Notes: generated by a model not told the origin, from the sequence alone. DNA of 35,279 bases from Lysobacter antibioticus (GCF_000731095.1 NZ_JMTZ01000046.1:1-35279); one strand, 5' to 3'; numbered from the stretch's first letter, positions 1 through 8,269 are shown. Program-made: numbers and translations.

Positions 1-13
1 TCCCTGTCCCGAT

Positions 14-40
14 GAAAAACGGCCCGCATCCATGCGGGCC
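14..40 (-). terminator. hairpin with short T-tract at left edge
   Basis: Nine-base arms (GGCCCGCAT at 21-29 and ATGCGGGCC at 32-40) enclose a two-base centre. On the minus strand the hairpin is followed by GTTTTTC, so it looks like an intrinsic terminator for leftward transcription. No gene lies between it and the oleA terminator at 192-230, so it may be a second stop for oleA read-through. Confidence 0.45.
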
Positions 41-92
41 GCCCTCCGGGTCTTCCGTTGCCTTCGCGAGTGCGAATCGGCGCACAGCAAGG

Positions 93-121
93 GGCAACGG
101 CAACGGCAACGGCAACGGCAA
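93..121. repeat. GGCAAC hexanucleotide repeat
   Basis: Four perfect GGCAAC units plus a partial fifth. Read on the minus strand the unit is GTTGCC, related to the TTGCNN hexamer runs at 2144-2161, 8030-8100 and 35177-35224. Bases 1-277 hold no credible gene; this run and two terminator-like hairpins are all that is visible there. Confidence 0.85.
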
Positions 122-191
122 GCAGAGCACCCCGATAAGCAACATCGCGCACGCCAAAGGCTCACTCGACGCGACACCGACACCCGAACCC

Positions 192-230
192 CCAAAAGCA
201 AAAAGCCCGGCGCTTTCGCACCGGGCTTTT
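192..230 (-). terminator. intrinsic terminator of oleA
   Basis: AAAAGCCCGG (201-210) pairs with CCGGGCTTTT (221-230) around a ten-base loop. On the minus strand the stem runs into a T-rich tail. It lies 48 bases beyond the oleA stop codon and points the same way. Confidence 0.8.
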
Positions 231-277
231 GGTATTCGACTGCACCGCCGGCTCGCGCCGCACGGCTCAAGCAGGCA

Positions 278-1300
278 TTACCAGACCACTTCGGCCATCG
301 AGCAGTTCAGGCCCGAACCGATGCCGAGCAGCGCAACGCGGCTGCCCTTCTTCAGGCGACCCATCTCGCGCAGCTTGCTCAACACGATCGGCACCGAGGC
401 CGGACCGATGTTGCCGTGCTCGCCGAAGATGGTCATGACCTTCTTCGGGTCGATGCCGAAGGCCTTGAGGAAGGCCTGGGTGTGGGCGCGGCTGACCTGG
501 TGGATGACGAATTCGTCGAGCTCTTCGACCGCCCAACCCAACGCGGCCTTGGCCGCGGCGAAGGTCTTGTGGCCGAGCTTGAGGCCTTCGATCATCAGCA
601 TGCGGCCGTCGGCCACCATGCGGTCGTGATGCAGGTCGCCCAGGCACAGCTGGTTCCACTCGGTCGCCGAACGGGTCACGCCGCCGCGGTAACGCGGGGC
701 GCCCGGGGCGAGTTCGGCGCGCGCGAGCACCATCGCGGCGGCACCGCTGCCGAGCGTCAGGGTCGCCATCTCGTCGCGCAGCTGCGACTCGGTGACGTCG
801 GCCTTGCTCAGGCGCTCGATGGTCTTCTCGTAGGCGAGGTTGGCGGTTTCGCCGTCGACGACCAGGGCGTAGTCGATCTCGCCGCGCTCGATCATGCGGC
901 CGGCGATGTCCATGCCGTTGAGGAAGGCGAGACAGGCGTTGGCGACGTCGAAGTTCTGGCAGTTCTCGCCCAGGCGCAGATTGCCAGCGACGATGCTGGC
1001 CGTGGACGGCTCCAGGTAATCGCGGCTCACCGAGGTGTTGACGAGCAGGCCGATGCGATCGGTATCGACCGCGGCATCGGCGAGCGCCTTGACGGCGGCC
1101 AGGGTTGCGGCGTCGGATGCGCGCATTTCGCCGTCCCACAGACGACGCTCGTGCACGCCGGCGACATCCTGCAGCACATTGACCTTGATGCCGAGGCGAT
1201 CGAGGGTGGGCTTGAGGCGGGCGTTGATTTCGTCGGAGGTCAGCTTGCGCGGAGCATCGACATGAGCGAGCCCGGCAATAGCGACGTGTTGGAACAGCAT
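278..1300 (-). CDS. oleA: OleA, acyl-CoA condensing thiolase for head-to-head olefins
   Basis: OleA joins two fatty acyl-CoAs by non-decarboxylative Claisen condensation to a 2-alkyl-3-ketoacyl product, the first step of long-chain olefin synthesis by OleABCD. The 340-residue protein begins MLFQHVAIAGLAHVDAP and closely matches the Xanthomonas campestris OleA sequence as I recall it. Catalytic Cys123 lies in NACLAF, the substrate-channel Glu97 in YLEPST, His267 in VIHQVS and Asn297 in GEHGNIGP; these correspond to C143, E117, H285 and N315 in the tagged crystal numbering. The start at 1300 has AAGGG about ten bases upstream; an in-frame extension to 1408 lacks homology. The name 3-oxoacyl-ACP synthase III (FabH) is the likely automated label. 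A terminator follows directly, so oleBCD, if present, are outside the window. Confidence 0.93.
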   Translation of the reverse strand: MLFQHVAIAGLAHVDAPRKLTSDEINARLKPTLDRLGIKVNVLQDVAGVHERRLWDGEMRASDAATLAAVKALADAAVDTDRIGLLVNTSVSRDYLEPSTASIVAGNLRLGENCQNFDVANACLAFLNGMDIAGRMIERGEIDYALVVDGETANLAYEKTIERLSKADVTESQLRDEMATLTLGSGAAAMVLARAELAPGAPRYRGGVTRSATEWNQLCLGDLHHDRMVADGRMLMIEGLKLGHKTFAAAKAALGWAVEELDEFVIHQVSRAHTQAFLKAFGIDPKKVMTIFGEHGNIGPASVPIVLSKLREMGRLKKGSRVALLGIGSGLNCSMAEVVW

Positions 1301-1484
1301 GGGCGCAAACCCTTCGCGGACAAAGTGCGACAGATTAACGCCTTCACGACCCCTATGCATTAGCCATGCTTGGCCTGCGGCCGGTACCCGGCGCTCGCCC
1401 TGTGCCATAAACCCCTTGAAAAACAGCGGATTAGGACAGCGCGAGAGGCCTTAACAGGCCGTACGCGAGAGTTTGGAAATGCGC

Positions 1485-1874
1485 TCAGCCGCCCACAGGA
1501 TAGGTCTGAGCGGCCGCCGAAGGCGCCGATTGCGCAGCCGGGGCCGCGCCGGGGCCGCAGCGGTAGGCGGCAAAACGCTGCTGGCCGTCGGCCGGCGCTG
1601 CCACCGGCTGGATGGTATCGGCCTGCAGACCGGGGGCTTCGTTGCGCGCCAGGGTCTCGAGTTCTTCGCGCACGCGCAGGGCGTTGCGCTCGTAGAAGGC
1701 GACGTTGTGCTTGACCGCGACGACGACTTCGCCGCGCTTCTCGCAACCCGACGGCGCCGGGCCGCCGGAGAGCACGCGCACCGCTTGTGCGCCGGGCGCC
1801 ATCTGCACCCAGGTGCAGGCCGAGCCCATCAGGGCCAGGGTCGAAGCCAGGGAGACGATTGCCAACGCGCGCAT
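1485..1874 (-). CDS. small DUF4156-like lipoprotein
   Basis: The 129-residue product starts with a lipoprotein signal peptide, a hydrophobic stretch ending in LMGSAC, so Cys20 would be lipidated after signal peptidase II cleavage. The mature part opens TWVQMAPGAQAVRVL and has later cysteines in SGCEKRGE and YRCGPG, the layout of DUF4156 proteins such as E. coli YjeI; this is recognition by pattern, not by search. The tail is Ala/Pro-rich. The start at 1874 has GAGG about eight bases upstream; a longer frame to 1997 runs into a repeat element and is unlikely to be coding. It lies upstream of oleA with a 184-base gap, so co-transcription is uncertain. Function unknown. Confidence 0.8.
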   Translation of the reverse strand: MRALAIVSLASTLALMGSACTWVQMAPGAQAVRVLSGGPAPSGCEKRGEVVVAVKHNVAFYERNALRVREELETLARNEAPGLQADTIQPVAAPADGQQRFAAYRCGPGAAPAAQSAPSAAAQTYPVGG

Positions 1875-1964
1875 GGAAACCTCGTTAGGGATGCGATCGC
1901 GCGCATTGTCACCGGAATCGGCTGAGCGCGGTAGGAATGGGGCGCTGGGCGGAGAGAGCGAAGG

Positions 1965-2165
1965 CGGAAGCAAATCCCCCCTGCCCCCCTTTTGCAAAGG
2001 GGGGAATCCGTCTTGGGGATGCGAAGTGACGAGTGCAGCGCTGCTCCGCTTGCTGCCATCGAAAGTACAACTGCAAAAAGCGCCCCGCCCATGCCCCCTT
2101 TTAGAAAGGGGGCGGCGACCGCGAAGCGGGCGCGGGGGATTTAGCTTTTGCTTTTGCTTTTACTA
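1965..2165. repeat. composite intergenic repeat, copy 1
   Basis: This fills most of the gap 1875-2252. It holds a hairpin at 1984-2004 (CCCCCCTTT/AAAGGGGGG), a second at 2094-2112 (CCCCCTTT/AAAGGGGG), a GC-rich core at 2113-2140 (GCGACCGCGAAGCGGGCGCG) and a GCTTTT hexamer run at 2144-2161. The same parts recur at 8030-8230 (copy 2). No open frame in it looks coding. It resembles the non-coding hairpin repeats common in Lysobacter and relatives; copy number could not be counted here. Confidence 0.8.
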
Positions 2166-2200
2166 CAGCCGCCACTGCGTCTGCTCCACAAACGCCAACG

Positions 2201-2222
2201 GGCCGCCTCCGAAGAGGCGGCC
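2201..2222 (-). terminator. hairpin after the M16 peptidase gene
   Basis: Perfect nine-base arms GGCCGCCTC (2201-2209) and GAGGCGGCC (2214-2222) around CGAA. It lies about 30 bases past the peptidase stop. The T-tract on the minus strand is weak (CGTTGGCGTTTG), so termination efficiency is uncertain. Confidence 0.55.
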
Positions 2223-2252
2223 AGTCGCGTTGCATGACATCAACCGATCGGC

Positions 2253-5159
2253 TCAGTGCACCGGCTTGCCGTCCTGGTCGATCACTTCGACTTCGCCGAG
2301 CTTGAGCGCGCGGATCGGCTGTTCGATCTTCGACAGGTCGCCGACCACCACCCAGGTCAATGCGGCCGGGTCGAGGGTCTTCGCCGCGGCCTGCGCCAGC
2401 GCCGGGGTCATCGCTTCGTTGCGCGCCTTGTACTCGAGGATGTAGTCCGCAGGACGGCCGTAGCGCTGGTCGGCGCTGACCTGGGCCATCAGGGCGTCGG
2501 TGGTCTCGTACGCGCCCGGCAGGCTCAAGGTATTCGAGGCGCGGATCTTGGCGACCTCGGCGGCGCTGATCGGCGCGCTGCCGCTGGCGAAGGACTCGAT
2601 CTCGCGCTTGAGCTCGGCCAGCGACTCCACGGTCTTGTCCGACTGCACCGCGGCCTGGGCGATCCACGGCCGCTGGCCCTTGGCGTTGCCCGAGCCGCTG
2701 TAGGAACCGTAGGCCCAGTGCTTGTCCTCGCGCAGGTTCATGTTGAGGCGCGAGCTGAATTCGCCGCCGAGCACGCCGTTGGCGAAATCGAAGTCGATGG
2801 TGCCGGCATCGCCGGTCGGTGCGATCAGCTCGCCGACGTAGAGGTTGGACTGGATCGCGCCGGGCTGGTCGACCAGGAACACGCGCGGCGCCTTCGGGCG
2901 CGCCACCGTGGCCAGTGCCGGCAGGGCCGGTGCGTTGGCGCCGGCTTTCCAGTCGCCGAAACGGCGCTCCAACTGCGGCACGATCTGCGCCAGGGTGGTG
3001 TCGCCGACCACGAACACGCGGGCACGGTCGGGCTGCAGCCAATCGCGATGGAAGGCGACCAGGTCGTCGCGGCTCAGCGACGCGATCGAGGCCTCGGTGC
3101 CGGTGCCGGTGAACGGAATCGCATAGGCATGGCCGGCGCCGTACAGCAGCGGCGGCAACACGCGCAGCGCCGCAGTCTGCGGACGCGCCTTCTCCTGCTT
3201 GATCCCGGCCAGCCATTGCGCGCGCACGCGTTCGATCTCGGCGGCCTCGAAACGCGGGCGACGGACGACATCGGCGAACAGGTCCAACGACGGTTCGAGC
3301 TTGTCGGTCAGCGCCGACATCGCGACGTTGGCGCTGTCGAGGCTGGCATTGGACGACAGCTCGACGCCGAGCGCTTCCTTGCGCGCCGACAGTTGCAGCG
3401 CGCCGTAGTCGCCGGCGCCTTCGTCGAGCATCGCCATGCCGAAGCTGGCGGTGCCGACCTTCTTGCCGAGGTCGGCGCTGAAACCGCCGGGGAACTCCAT
3501 CGCCAACTGCACCACCGGGGTTTCGTGGCGCTCGATCAGCACCACTTCCATGCCGTTGCCCAGGCGTGCGTGCTGCGGGGTCGGGAAGTTGAGATCGGGG
3601 AAACGCTGGGTCACCGGCACGCCGGTGCTGCGGTCGACCGGGGAGGCCACGGTCTTGAAGCGCGGGTCGGCGGCTGGAATCGCCGCCGGCTGGGTCGCGG
3701 GCGCGGCGCGCACGGTTTCCGGCAGCGACGAGGCCGGCTTGTCGCCGGGCTGCACGATCAGGGTGTGCGAGCCGACGCCGAGCCAACGACGGCCCGCGGC
3801 CTGCACGCTGGCCGGGGTCGCCGCGGCGAGTTCCTTGAGTTCGTCGCGATAGCAGTCGGGCTTGCCGAGCAGCACCGCGCAGCGCGCGAGCACGTCGGAC
3901 TTGCCGCCGAAACCGCCGATGCGTTCGACCCCGCGGACGAAGTCGGCACGGCTCGCGGTCTTGGCCTGTTCGAGCTCCTGCGCGGTCGGGCCTTGTTCGA
4001 TCAGGCGCTTGATCTCTTCGTCGATGGCGGCGCGCACCTTGGCCGGGTCGACGCCCTGCTTGACGTTGGCGACCACCACCAGGGTGCCGCTGATCTCGGC
4101 GTCGTTGATCGACACGCTGGCGCTGTCGGCGATGCGGTCGGCGTGGACCAGCCGCGCGTCCAGGCGCGAGGCCGCGCTGCCGCCGAGGACCTGCGCGAAC
4201 AGGCCGAGCTCGGTGCCGTCGGGGCTGCCGAACTCGGCGACCGGCCAGGCGCGGTAAACGCGCGCCTGCGGCACGCGGTCGGGCACGGTTTCCTCGGTGT
4301 CGCGCTCGCGCTTGGGCACGCGCGCGGCCATGTCGGGCAGGGTCGCGCTGGCCGGGATGTCGCCGAAGTAGCGCAGCGCCTTGTCCTTGGCGGTCGCCAC
4401 GTCGATGTCGCCAGCGAGCACCAGCACCGCGTTGTTGGGGCCGTACCAACTGCGGAACCAAGTCTTGACGTCGTCGAGCGAGGCCGCATCGAGGTCGGCC
4501 ATCGAGCCGATGGTCTGCCAGCTGTAGGGGTGGTCGGCCGGATACAGCGCCTCGTAGAGCTTGGCGCTGATGCGGCGGCCGTAGGGCTGGTTTTCGCCCT
4601 GGCGCTTCTCGTTCTGGACCACACCGCGCTGTTCGTCGAGGGTTTTCTGGTCGATCGCGCCGAGCAGATGGCCCATGCGGTCCGATTCCATCCACAGCGC
4701 CATGTCGAGCGCGGTGGTCGGCACGTTCTGGAAGTAGTTGGTGCGGTCCTGGTTGGTGGTGCCGTTCTGGTCGGTCACGCCGACCAGCTCGAACGGCGCG
4801 AAGAACTCGCCCTTGTGGTTCTCCGAGCCCTGGAACATGAGGTGCTCGAACAGATGGGCGAAACCGGTGCGCCCGGCCTGCTCGTTCTTGCTGCCGACGT
4901 GGTACCAGACGTTGACCGCGACGATCGGCGCCTTGCGATCGGTATGGACGATCACCCGCAAGCCGTTGGGCAGGGTGAACTCTTCATACGGGATCGAAAC
5001 CTCGGCCTTCGAGTTCGCGTTGGCGCCGGCGGCCGGTGCCGCCAGCGCCGGCGCGCAGACCGTGCCGGCCAGGGCGGTCGTCAGCGCGAGAGCCAGCGCG
5101 GCGGCGCGCGGGCGGGCGGCGCGGAGCGCGTTCGGGGACAACGGGGACTTCGGCGACAT
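2253..5159 (-). CDS. secreted M16-family zinc metallopeptidase
   Basis: A 968-residue two-module insulinase/pitrilysin-family peptidase, probably periplasmic. Residues 1-41 form a long signal peptide with an Arg-rich N-region and a hydrophobic core ending APALA-AP. The first module carries the inverted zinc motif HLFEH (His102, Glu105, His106) with a likely third ligand Glu184 in NEKRQ. The second module, from about residue 500, has the M16 fold pattern (LGNGMEVVLIERHETPVVQL) but no HxxEH, so it is the usual inactive partner half. The start at 5159 is supported by AGGAG seven bases upstream. Substrates are unknown; M16 enzymes of this type degrade peptides inside a closed chamber. It stands alone, divergent from trmL. 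Confidence 0.92.
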   Translation of the reverse strand: MSPKSPLSPNALRAARPRAAALALALTTALAGTVCAPALAAPAAGANANSKAEVSIPYEEFTLPNGLRVIVHTDRKAPIVAVNVWYHVGSKNEQAGRTGFAHLFEHLMFQGSENHKGEFFAPFELVGVTDQNGTTNQDRTNYFQNVPTTALDMALWMESDRMGHLLGAIDQKTLDEQRGVVQNEKRQGENQPYGRRISAKLYEALYPADHPYSWQTIGSMADLDAASLDDVKTWFRSWYGPNNAVLVLAGDIDVATAKDKALRYFGDIPASATLPDMAARVPKRERDTEETVPDRVPQARVYRAWPVAEFGSPDGTELGLFAQVLGGSAASRLDARLVHADRIADSASVSINDAEISGTLVVVANVKQGVDPAKVRAAIDEEIKRLIEQGPTAQELEQAKTASRADFVRGVERIGGFGGKSDVLARCAVLLGKPDCYRDELKELAAATPASVQAAGRRWLGVGSHTLIVQPGDKPASSLPETVRAAPATQPAAIPAADPRFKTVASPVDRSTGVPVTQRFPDLNFPTPQHARLGNGMEVVLIERHETPVVQLAMEFPGGFSADLGKKVGTASFGMAMLDEGAGDYGALQLSARKEALGVELSSNASLDSANVAMSALTDKLEPSLDLFADVVRRPRFEAAEIERVRAQWLAGIKQEKARPQTAALRVLPPLLYGAGHAYAIPFTGTGTEASIASLSRDDLVAFHRDWLQPDRARVFVVGDTTLAQIVPQLERRFGDWKAGANAPALPALATVARPKAPRVFLVDQPGAIQSNLYVGELIAPTGDAGTIDFDFANGVLGGEFSSRLNMNLREDKHWAYGSYSGSGNAKGQRPWIAQAAVQSDKTVESLAELKREIESFASGSAPISAAEVAKIRASNTLSLPGAYETTDALMAQVSADQRYGRPADYILEYKARNEAMTPALAQAAAKTLDPAALTWVVVGDLSKIEQPIRALKLGEVEVIDQDGKPVH

Positions 5160-5312
5160 GGGCACTCCTGGCTGGGGTCGTCCGCGCGCGGACGAAAGCA
5201 CCATCCTAGGCGGGTCGAGGCGCCCAGGCACTAGGCCGGCGGTCATAGGGGGTGGCCGGTCGCATTTACGTTGTCGCTGCGGTCGAGCGGCCTCGCCGCG
5301 CATAATGCGCGG

Positions 5313-5777
5313 ATGTTCGACGTCATCCTTTACCAGCCCGAGATTCCGCCCAACACCGGCAACGTGATCCGCCTGTGCGCGAACACCGGCGCGCGCCTGC
5401 ACCTGGTGGCGCCGCTGGGGTTCACCCTGGAAGACAAACAATTGCGCCGCGCCGGGCTCGACTATCACGAGTACGCCGCCGTGCAGGTGCACGACAGCCT
5501 GGCCGCGGCGCTGGACGCGATCGCGCCGCCGCGGCTGTTCGCGCTGAGCACGCGCGGCCGGGTCCGCCACGACCAGCCCCGCTACGCCGCCGGCGACGCC
5601 TTTGTGTTCGGCCCGGAAACCCGCGGCCTGCCCGAGGACGTGCTCGACCGGATCCCGGCCGAACACCGCCTGCGCCTGCCGATGCGCCCGGACAACCGCA
5701 GCCTGAATCTGTCCAACGCGGTCGCGGTGGTGGTGTTCGAGGCCTGGCGCCAGCACGACTTCGCCGGCGGCGCCTGA
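5313..5777 (+). CDS. trmL: tRNA (cytidine/uridine-2'-O-)-methyltransferase TrmL
   Basis: A 154-residue SPOUT methyltransferase that 2'-O-methylates the wobble base (C34/U34) of leucine tRNAs using S-adenosylmethionine. Family landmarks are the N-terminal MFDVILYQPEIPPNTGN, the SAM-binding knot segment FGPETRGLP and the C-terminal RSLNLSNAVAVVVFEA. Length matches E. coli TrmL/YibK (157). The ATG at 5313 gives the conserved N-terminus; a longer in-frame start at 5271 adds non-conserved residues. A CATAAT box at 5301-5306 lies so close to the ATG that the transcript could have a very short leader; no clear -35 was found. Confidence 0.95.
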   Translation: MFDVILYQPEIPPNTGNVIRLCANTGARLHLVAPLGFTLEDKQLRRAGLDYHEYAAVQVHDSLAAALDAIAPPRLFALSTRGRVRHDQPRYAAGDAFVFGPETRGLPEDVLDRIPAEHRLRLPMRPDNRSLNLSNAVAVVVFEAWRQHDFAGGA

Positions 5778-5785
5778 GCCGCACG

Positions 5786-5828
5786 AAGAAAAAGACTCCC
5801 CCTTCCCCTCGGGTGCGGGAAGAGGGAG
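5786..5828 (-). terminator. terminator at the end of the metallophore operon
   Basis: Hairpin arms CTCCC-CTTCCC and GGGAAG-GGGAG (5796-5828, with one-base bulges) lie just beyond the MFS stop. On the minus strand the hairpin is followed by TCTTTTTCTT, a good U-tract for leftward termination. It lies between the convergent trmL and MFS genes. Confidence 0.75.
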
Positions 5829-5853
5829 CAAAGCTATCGAACCGGGTCGGGTC

Positions 5854-7083
5854 TCATGCGGCCGGCAGCGCCTGCGCGCGCGGCGCGCGCAGCAGCAGCG
5901 ACAGGCCCAGCGCGTTGAGCAGGCCGATGGCGCAGAACACCGTCCACGGCAACCACGGCCAGTGCCTCGCCGTCGCCACATCGACCAGCCAACCGCCGGC
6001 GACGTTGCCCAAGCCGCCGCCGATGGCGAGGCTGAGCGAACTCACGCCGAGAAACGTGCCGAGCGCGCGCGGGTCGGCCATGCCGGCGATCAAGGTCTGT
6101 TGGGTCGGGCGGGTCATCACCGCGCCGACCGCGAAGCCGCCGATGCACAACAGGAAACCGGCGAAGCCGTCGGTGAAGCCGATCGCGCCGACCGCCAGCG
6201 ACATCAGCACCACGCCGAGCACCAGCACCTGGGCGGTGCTGAGACGCTGTTCGAGCCAGCGCACCAAGCCGTATTGCAGCAAAACCGTCAGGCCGGCGCT
6301 GACCGCGAACATCACCCCCACGCTGTCGACTTCGCCGGTCAACCGCTGCGCCAGCAGCGGCAGGCTGATGTTGATCTGCACCGCGAGAAACCAGTACAGC
6401 ATCATCAGCACGACCAGGCTCAGGAAAGCGCGGTCGCGGCGCACCAGGTCGAGGCCGTGGCGCAGCGGCGGCGGCTGCTCCGGCATCTCCACCGACGGCA
6501 ACAGGCGCAGGGCGATGACGAAGTTGAGCGCGAAACAGGCCGCGGCGACCAGGCAGACCACGCGGAAGTCGAAACGCAACAAGGCGACCCCGAGCAAGGG
6601 CCCGAGCGTGGTCGCCACGCCACTGACCCAGTTGCTGATCGCGTAATAACGCGGCCGCGTGCGCTCGTCGGTGAGCGCGGCGATGGAAGCCTGGTACGGC
6701 GCCTCGAACATCGCCCCGCCGAGCGCCGACACCGCCATCGCGAACAACAGCAGCGGCAGATCGTCGGCGAAGGCCACGCTGGCGAAGCCGGCCGCGCGCA
6801 GCAACACGCCGAGGCAGATCATGCGGCGAGCGCCGAAGCGGTCCGAGAGCATGCCGCCGACCAGGGCCAATCCCTGCTGGGTCAGTTGCCGCACCGCCAG
6901 GGCCAGGCCGACCGCCGCCGCGGCCAGGCCGACGTCGTTGACGAAGTGCACCGCGACCAGCGGCATCAACATGGCGAAGCCGGTCACCATGAAGAAGGTG
7001 TAGACCAGCAAACCGTTGAGGCCGCGCCGGCGCGCGTCGGCGCCGAGCGGAACGGGTGCGTGCAGCGGCGGGCTCGCGCTCAT
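5854..7083 (-). CDS. MFS transporter, probable metallophore exporter
   Basis: A 409-residue inner-membrane protein with about twelve hydrophobic segments. The loop between segments 2 and 3 has the major facilitator motif A in the form GGMLSDRFGARR, typical of proton-driven drug/metabolite antiporters (DHA1-like). The start ATG at 7083 lies 8 bases past the stop of the DUF364 gene, so the two are translationally close. It is the last gene of the run starting at 19469 and is followed by a terminator. MFS exporters commonly end siderophore gene sets, so I infer export of the product made by the upstream genes; the sequence alone does not fix the substrate. An MdtH-like multidrug role is the alternative. 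Confidence 0.85.
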   Translation of the reverse strand: MSASPPLHAPVPLGADARRRGLNGLLVYTFFMVTGFAMLMPLVAVHFVNDVGLAAAAVGLALAVRQLTQQGLALVGGMLSDRFGARRMICLGVLLRAAGFASVAFADDLPLLLFAMAVSALGGAMFEAPYQASIAALTDERTRPRYYAISNWVSGVATTLGPLLGVALLRFDFRVVCLVAAACFALNFVIALRLLPSVEMPEQPPPLRHGLDLVRRDRAFLSLVVLMMLYWFLAVQINISLPLLAQRLTGEVDSVGVMFAVSAGLTVLLQYGLVRWLEQRLSTAQVLVLGVVLMSLAVGAIGFTDGFAGFLLCIGGFAVGAVMTRPTQQTLIAGMADPRALGTFLGVSSLSLAIGGGLGNVAGGWLVDVATARHWPWLPWTVFCAIGLLNALGLSLLLRAPRAQALPAA

Positions 7084-7091
7084 GGCCGTGC

Positions 7092-7970
7092 TCAGGCCGC
7101 CGCGCGCACCGCGCCGGCGGCGCGATACAGATGGATCGGCGTCGGGTCGGCGCTGAACTGCGAAAACGGAAACGGCTCGGCCGACACCGCGGCGACGCCG
7201 TGGCCGAGAAAGCGCGGCACGATCGCGCTGCCGGTCTGGGCGTAGACGATCAACGGAATGCCGCGTGCGCGCACGCTGGCGAGGATCTCGTCGAAGGAAC
7301 CGTTGCTCAGGGTCATACCGGTGGCGATCACCAGGTCCGCCTGCGCCAGCACCGGCCGCATATCGCGCACCACCTCGGTACCGTCCTGGGTGCGTTGCAG
7401 ATTGAAATCGCAGGGCAGGCAAACGCCGCCCTGGGCCTGGATCGCCGCCACCAGCGGGTTGACCACGCCGATCAGACCCACGCGCATGCCCGGCTCGATC
7501 TTGAGCAGGCCGGCAATGGCCTCGTCGCGCGCCCGCGCCCGCTCCAGCGGCGTTCCGTGCGGCAGCATGAACACCTGCGCCTCGGCCGCCTCGCGATGCG
7601 GCCGCACCAGCGACAGGTACGCATCGAGCGCGGCGACCCGCACCGGCGTGCGTTGATCGCGCAGCAACTCGGCGACGCTGCGCCCGGACAATTCCTCGGC
7701 GATCACCGAGTCGAGCTGATCGCGTTCGACACAACAACCGCCGAAGCCCGACTCCACCCGCAGCACCAGATAGTAGTTGCGGTATTTGGTCTCGGTGCCC
7801 GGGAACTGGGTGCTCTGGCGCACCCAGAACGCGCCGACGGCATGCAGGCCTTCGGGATTCGGGCCGTAGTCGCCGCGCAGCACCGCCTCGGTCAGGGCGG
7901 CGACGTCGATGGGCGGCAGTTGGCCGGTGGAAGGTGCGGCAGCGACGGCCGTCGGTGCGGAAAGCGTCAT
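7092..7970 (-). CDS. DUF364 (putative heavy-metal chelation) protein
   Basis: A 292-residue soluble protein. The C-terminal half fits DUF364: a Rossmann-like start RVGLIGVVNPLV (163-174) and the signature ATGMTLSNGSFDEIL (216-230). The N-terminal half (about 62-105) resembles the DUF4213 enolase-N-like part that precedes DUF364. Two cysteine pairs, Cys79-Cys80 in GFGGCCVE and Cys184/Cys187 in CLPC, are possible metal ligands. The family has structures but no firm function; a role in binding metal or finishing the ligand is inference from context. The start at 7970 is the best choice (GAGAA about nine bases upstream); an in-frame extension to 8030 enters repeat DNA. A 299-base gap with a repeat separates it from the ATP-grasp gene. 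Confidence 0.8.
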   Translation of the reverse strand: MTLSAPTAVAAAPSTGQLPPIDVAALTEAVLRGDYGPNPEGLHAVGAFWVRQSTQFPGTETKYRNYYLVLRVESGFGGCCVERDQLDSVIAEELSGRSVAELLRDQRTPVRVAALDAYLSLVRPHREAAEAQVFMLPHGTPLERARARDEAIAGLLKIEPGMRVGLIGVVNPLVAAIQAQGGVCLPCDFNLQRTQDGTEVVRDMRPVLAQADLVIATGMTLSNGSFDEILASVRARGIPLIVYAQTGSAIVPRFLGHGVAAVSAEPFPFSQFSADPTPIHLYRAAGAVRAAA

Positions 7971-8269
7971 GTCGTCGTTCTCGGAGAAGTGGTGCCGGGG
8001 AGGCGCGGCGGATTGCGGTCGATGGAGCAATTGCGGTTGCGGTTGCGGTTGTTGTTACTGCTGTCGTTGCTCCTGCTATCGCTTCTATTGCCCTTGCTGT
8101 TGCCGTTGCCCCCTTTGAGTAGGGGGCCGCGACCGCGCAGCGGACGCGGGAGGATTTGCTGTTGCTGTTGCGGCTACTTGGCCTCGAACTAAAAGCGAAA
8201 GCCCCCCCGCCCCCTTTTCAAAGGGGGGAACAGCAATGGCATAGCGGAAGCGATTCCGTGCAGTCATGC
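7971..8269. repeat. intra-operon gap with composite repeat, copy 2
   Basis: The gap between the ATP-grasp and DUF364 genes has no credible gene. It holds degenerate TTGCGG/TTGCTG-type hexamers (8030-8108), a CCCCC..GGGGG hairpin (8109-8126), the core GCGACCGCGCAGCGGACGCG followed by GGATTTGCTG, and a second hairpin at 8210-8228 (CCCCCTTT/AAAGGGGG). Parts and spacing match copy 1 at 1965-2165. Because the other gaps in this gene run are 0-27 bases, the element looks like a later insertion into an operon. Confidence 0.8.

Noticed and set aside
93-121. Possible CRISPR or protein-coding repeat at the left edge
   Set aside because: Six-base units without spacers and no start signal or conserved product; it is a simple hexamer run.
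32-1363. Long plus-strand open frame across oleA
   Set aside because: Antisense shadow of a high-GC gene; its translation is low-complexity with His/Gln/Arg/Ala bias, while the minus strand encodes a full OleA with all catalytic residues.
2256-5234. 992-codon plus-strand open frame opposite the M16 peptidase
   Set aside because: Shadow of GC-rich codon use; no motifs, His/Arg/Gly-biased translation, no ribosome-binding site. The minus strand has HxxEH and a signal peptide.
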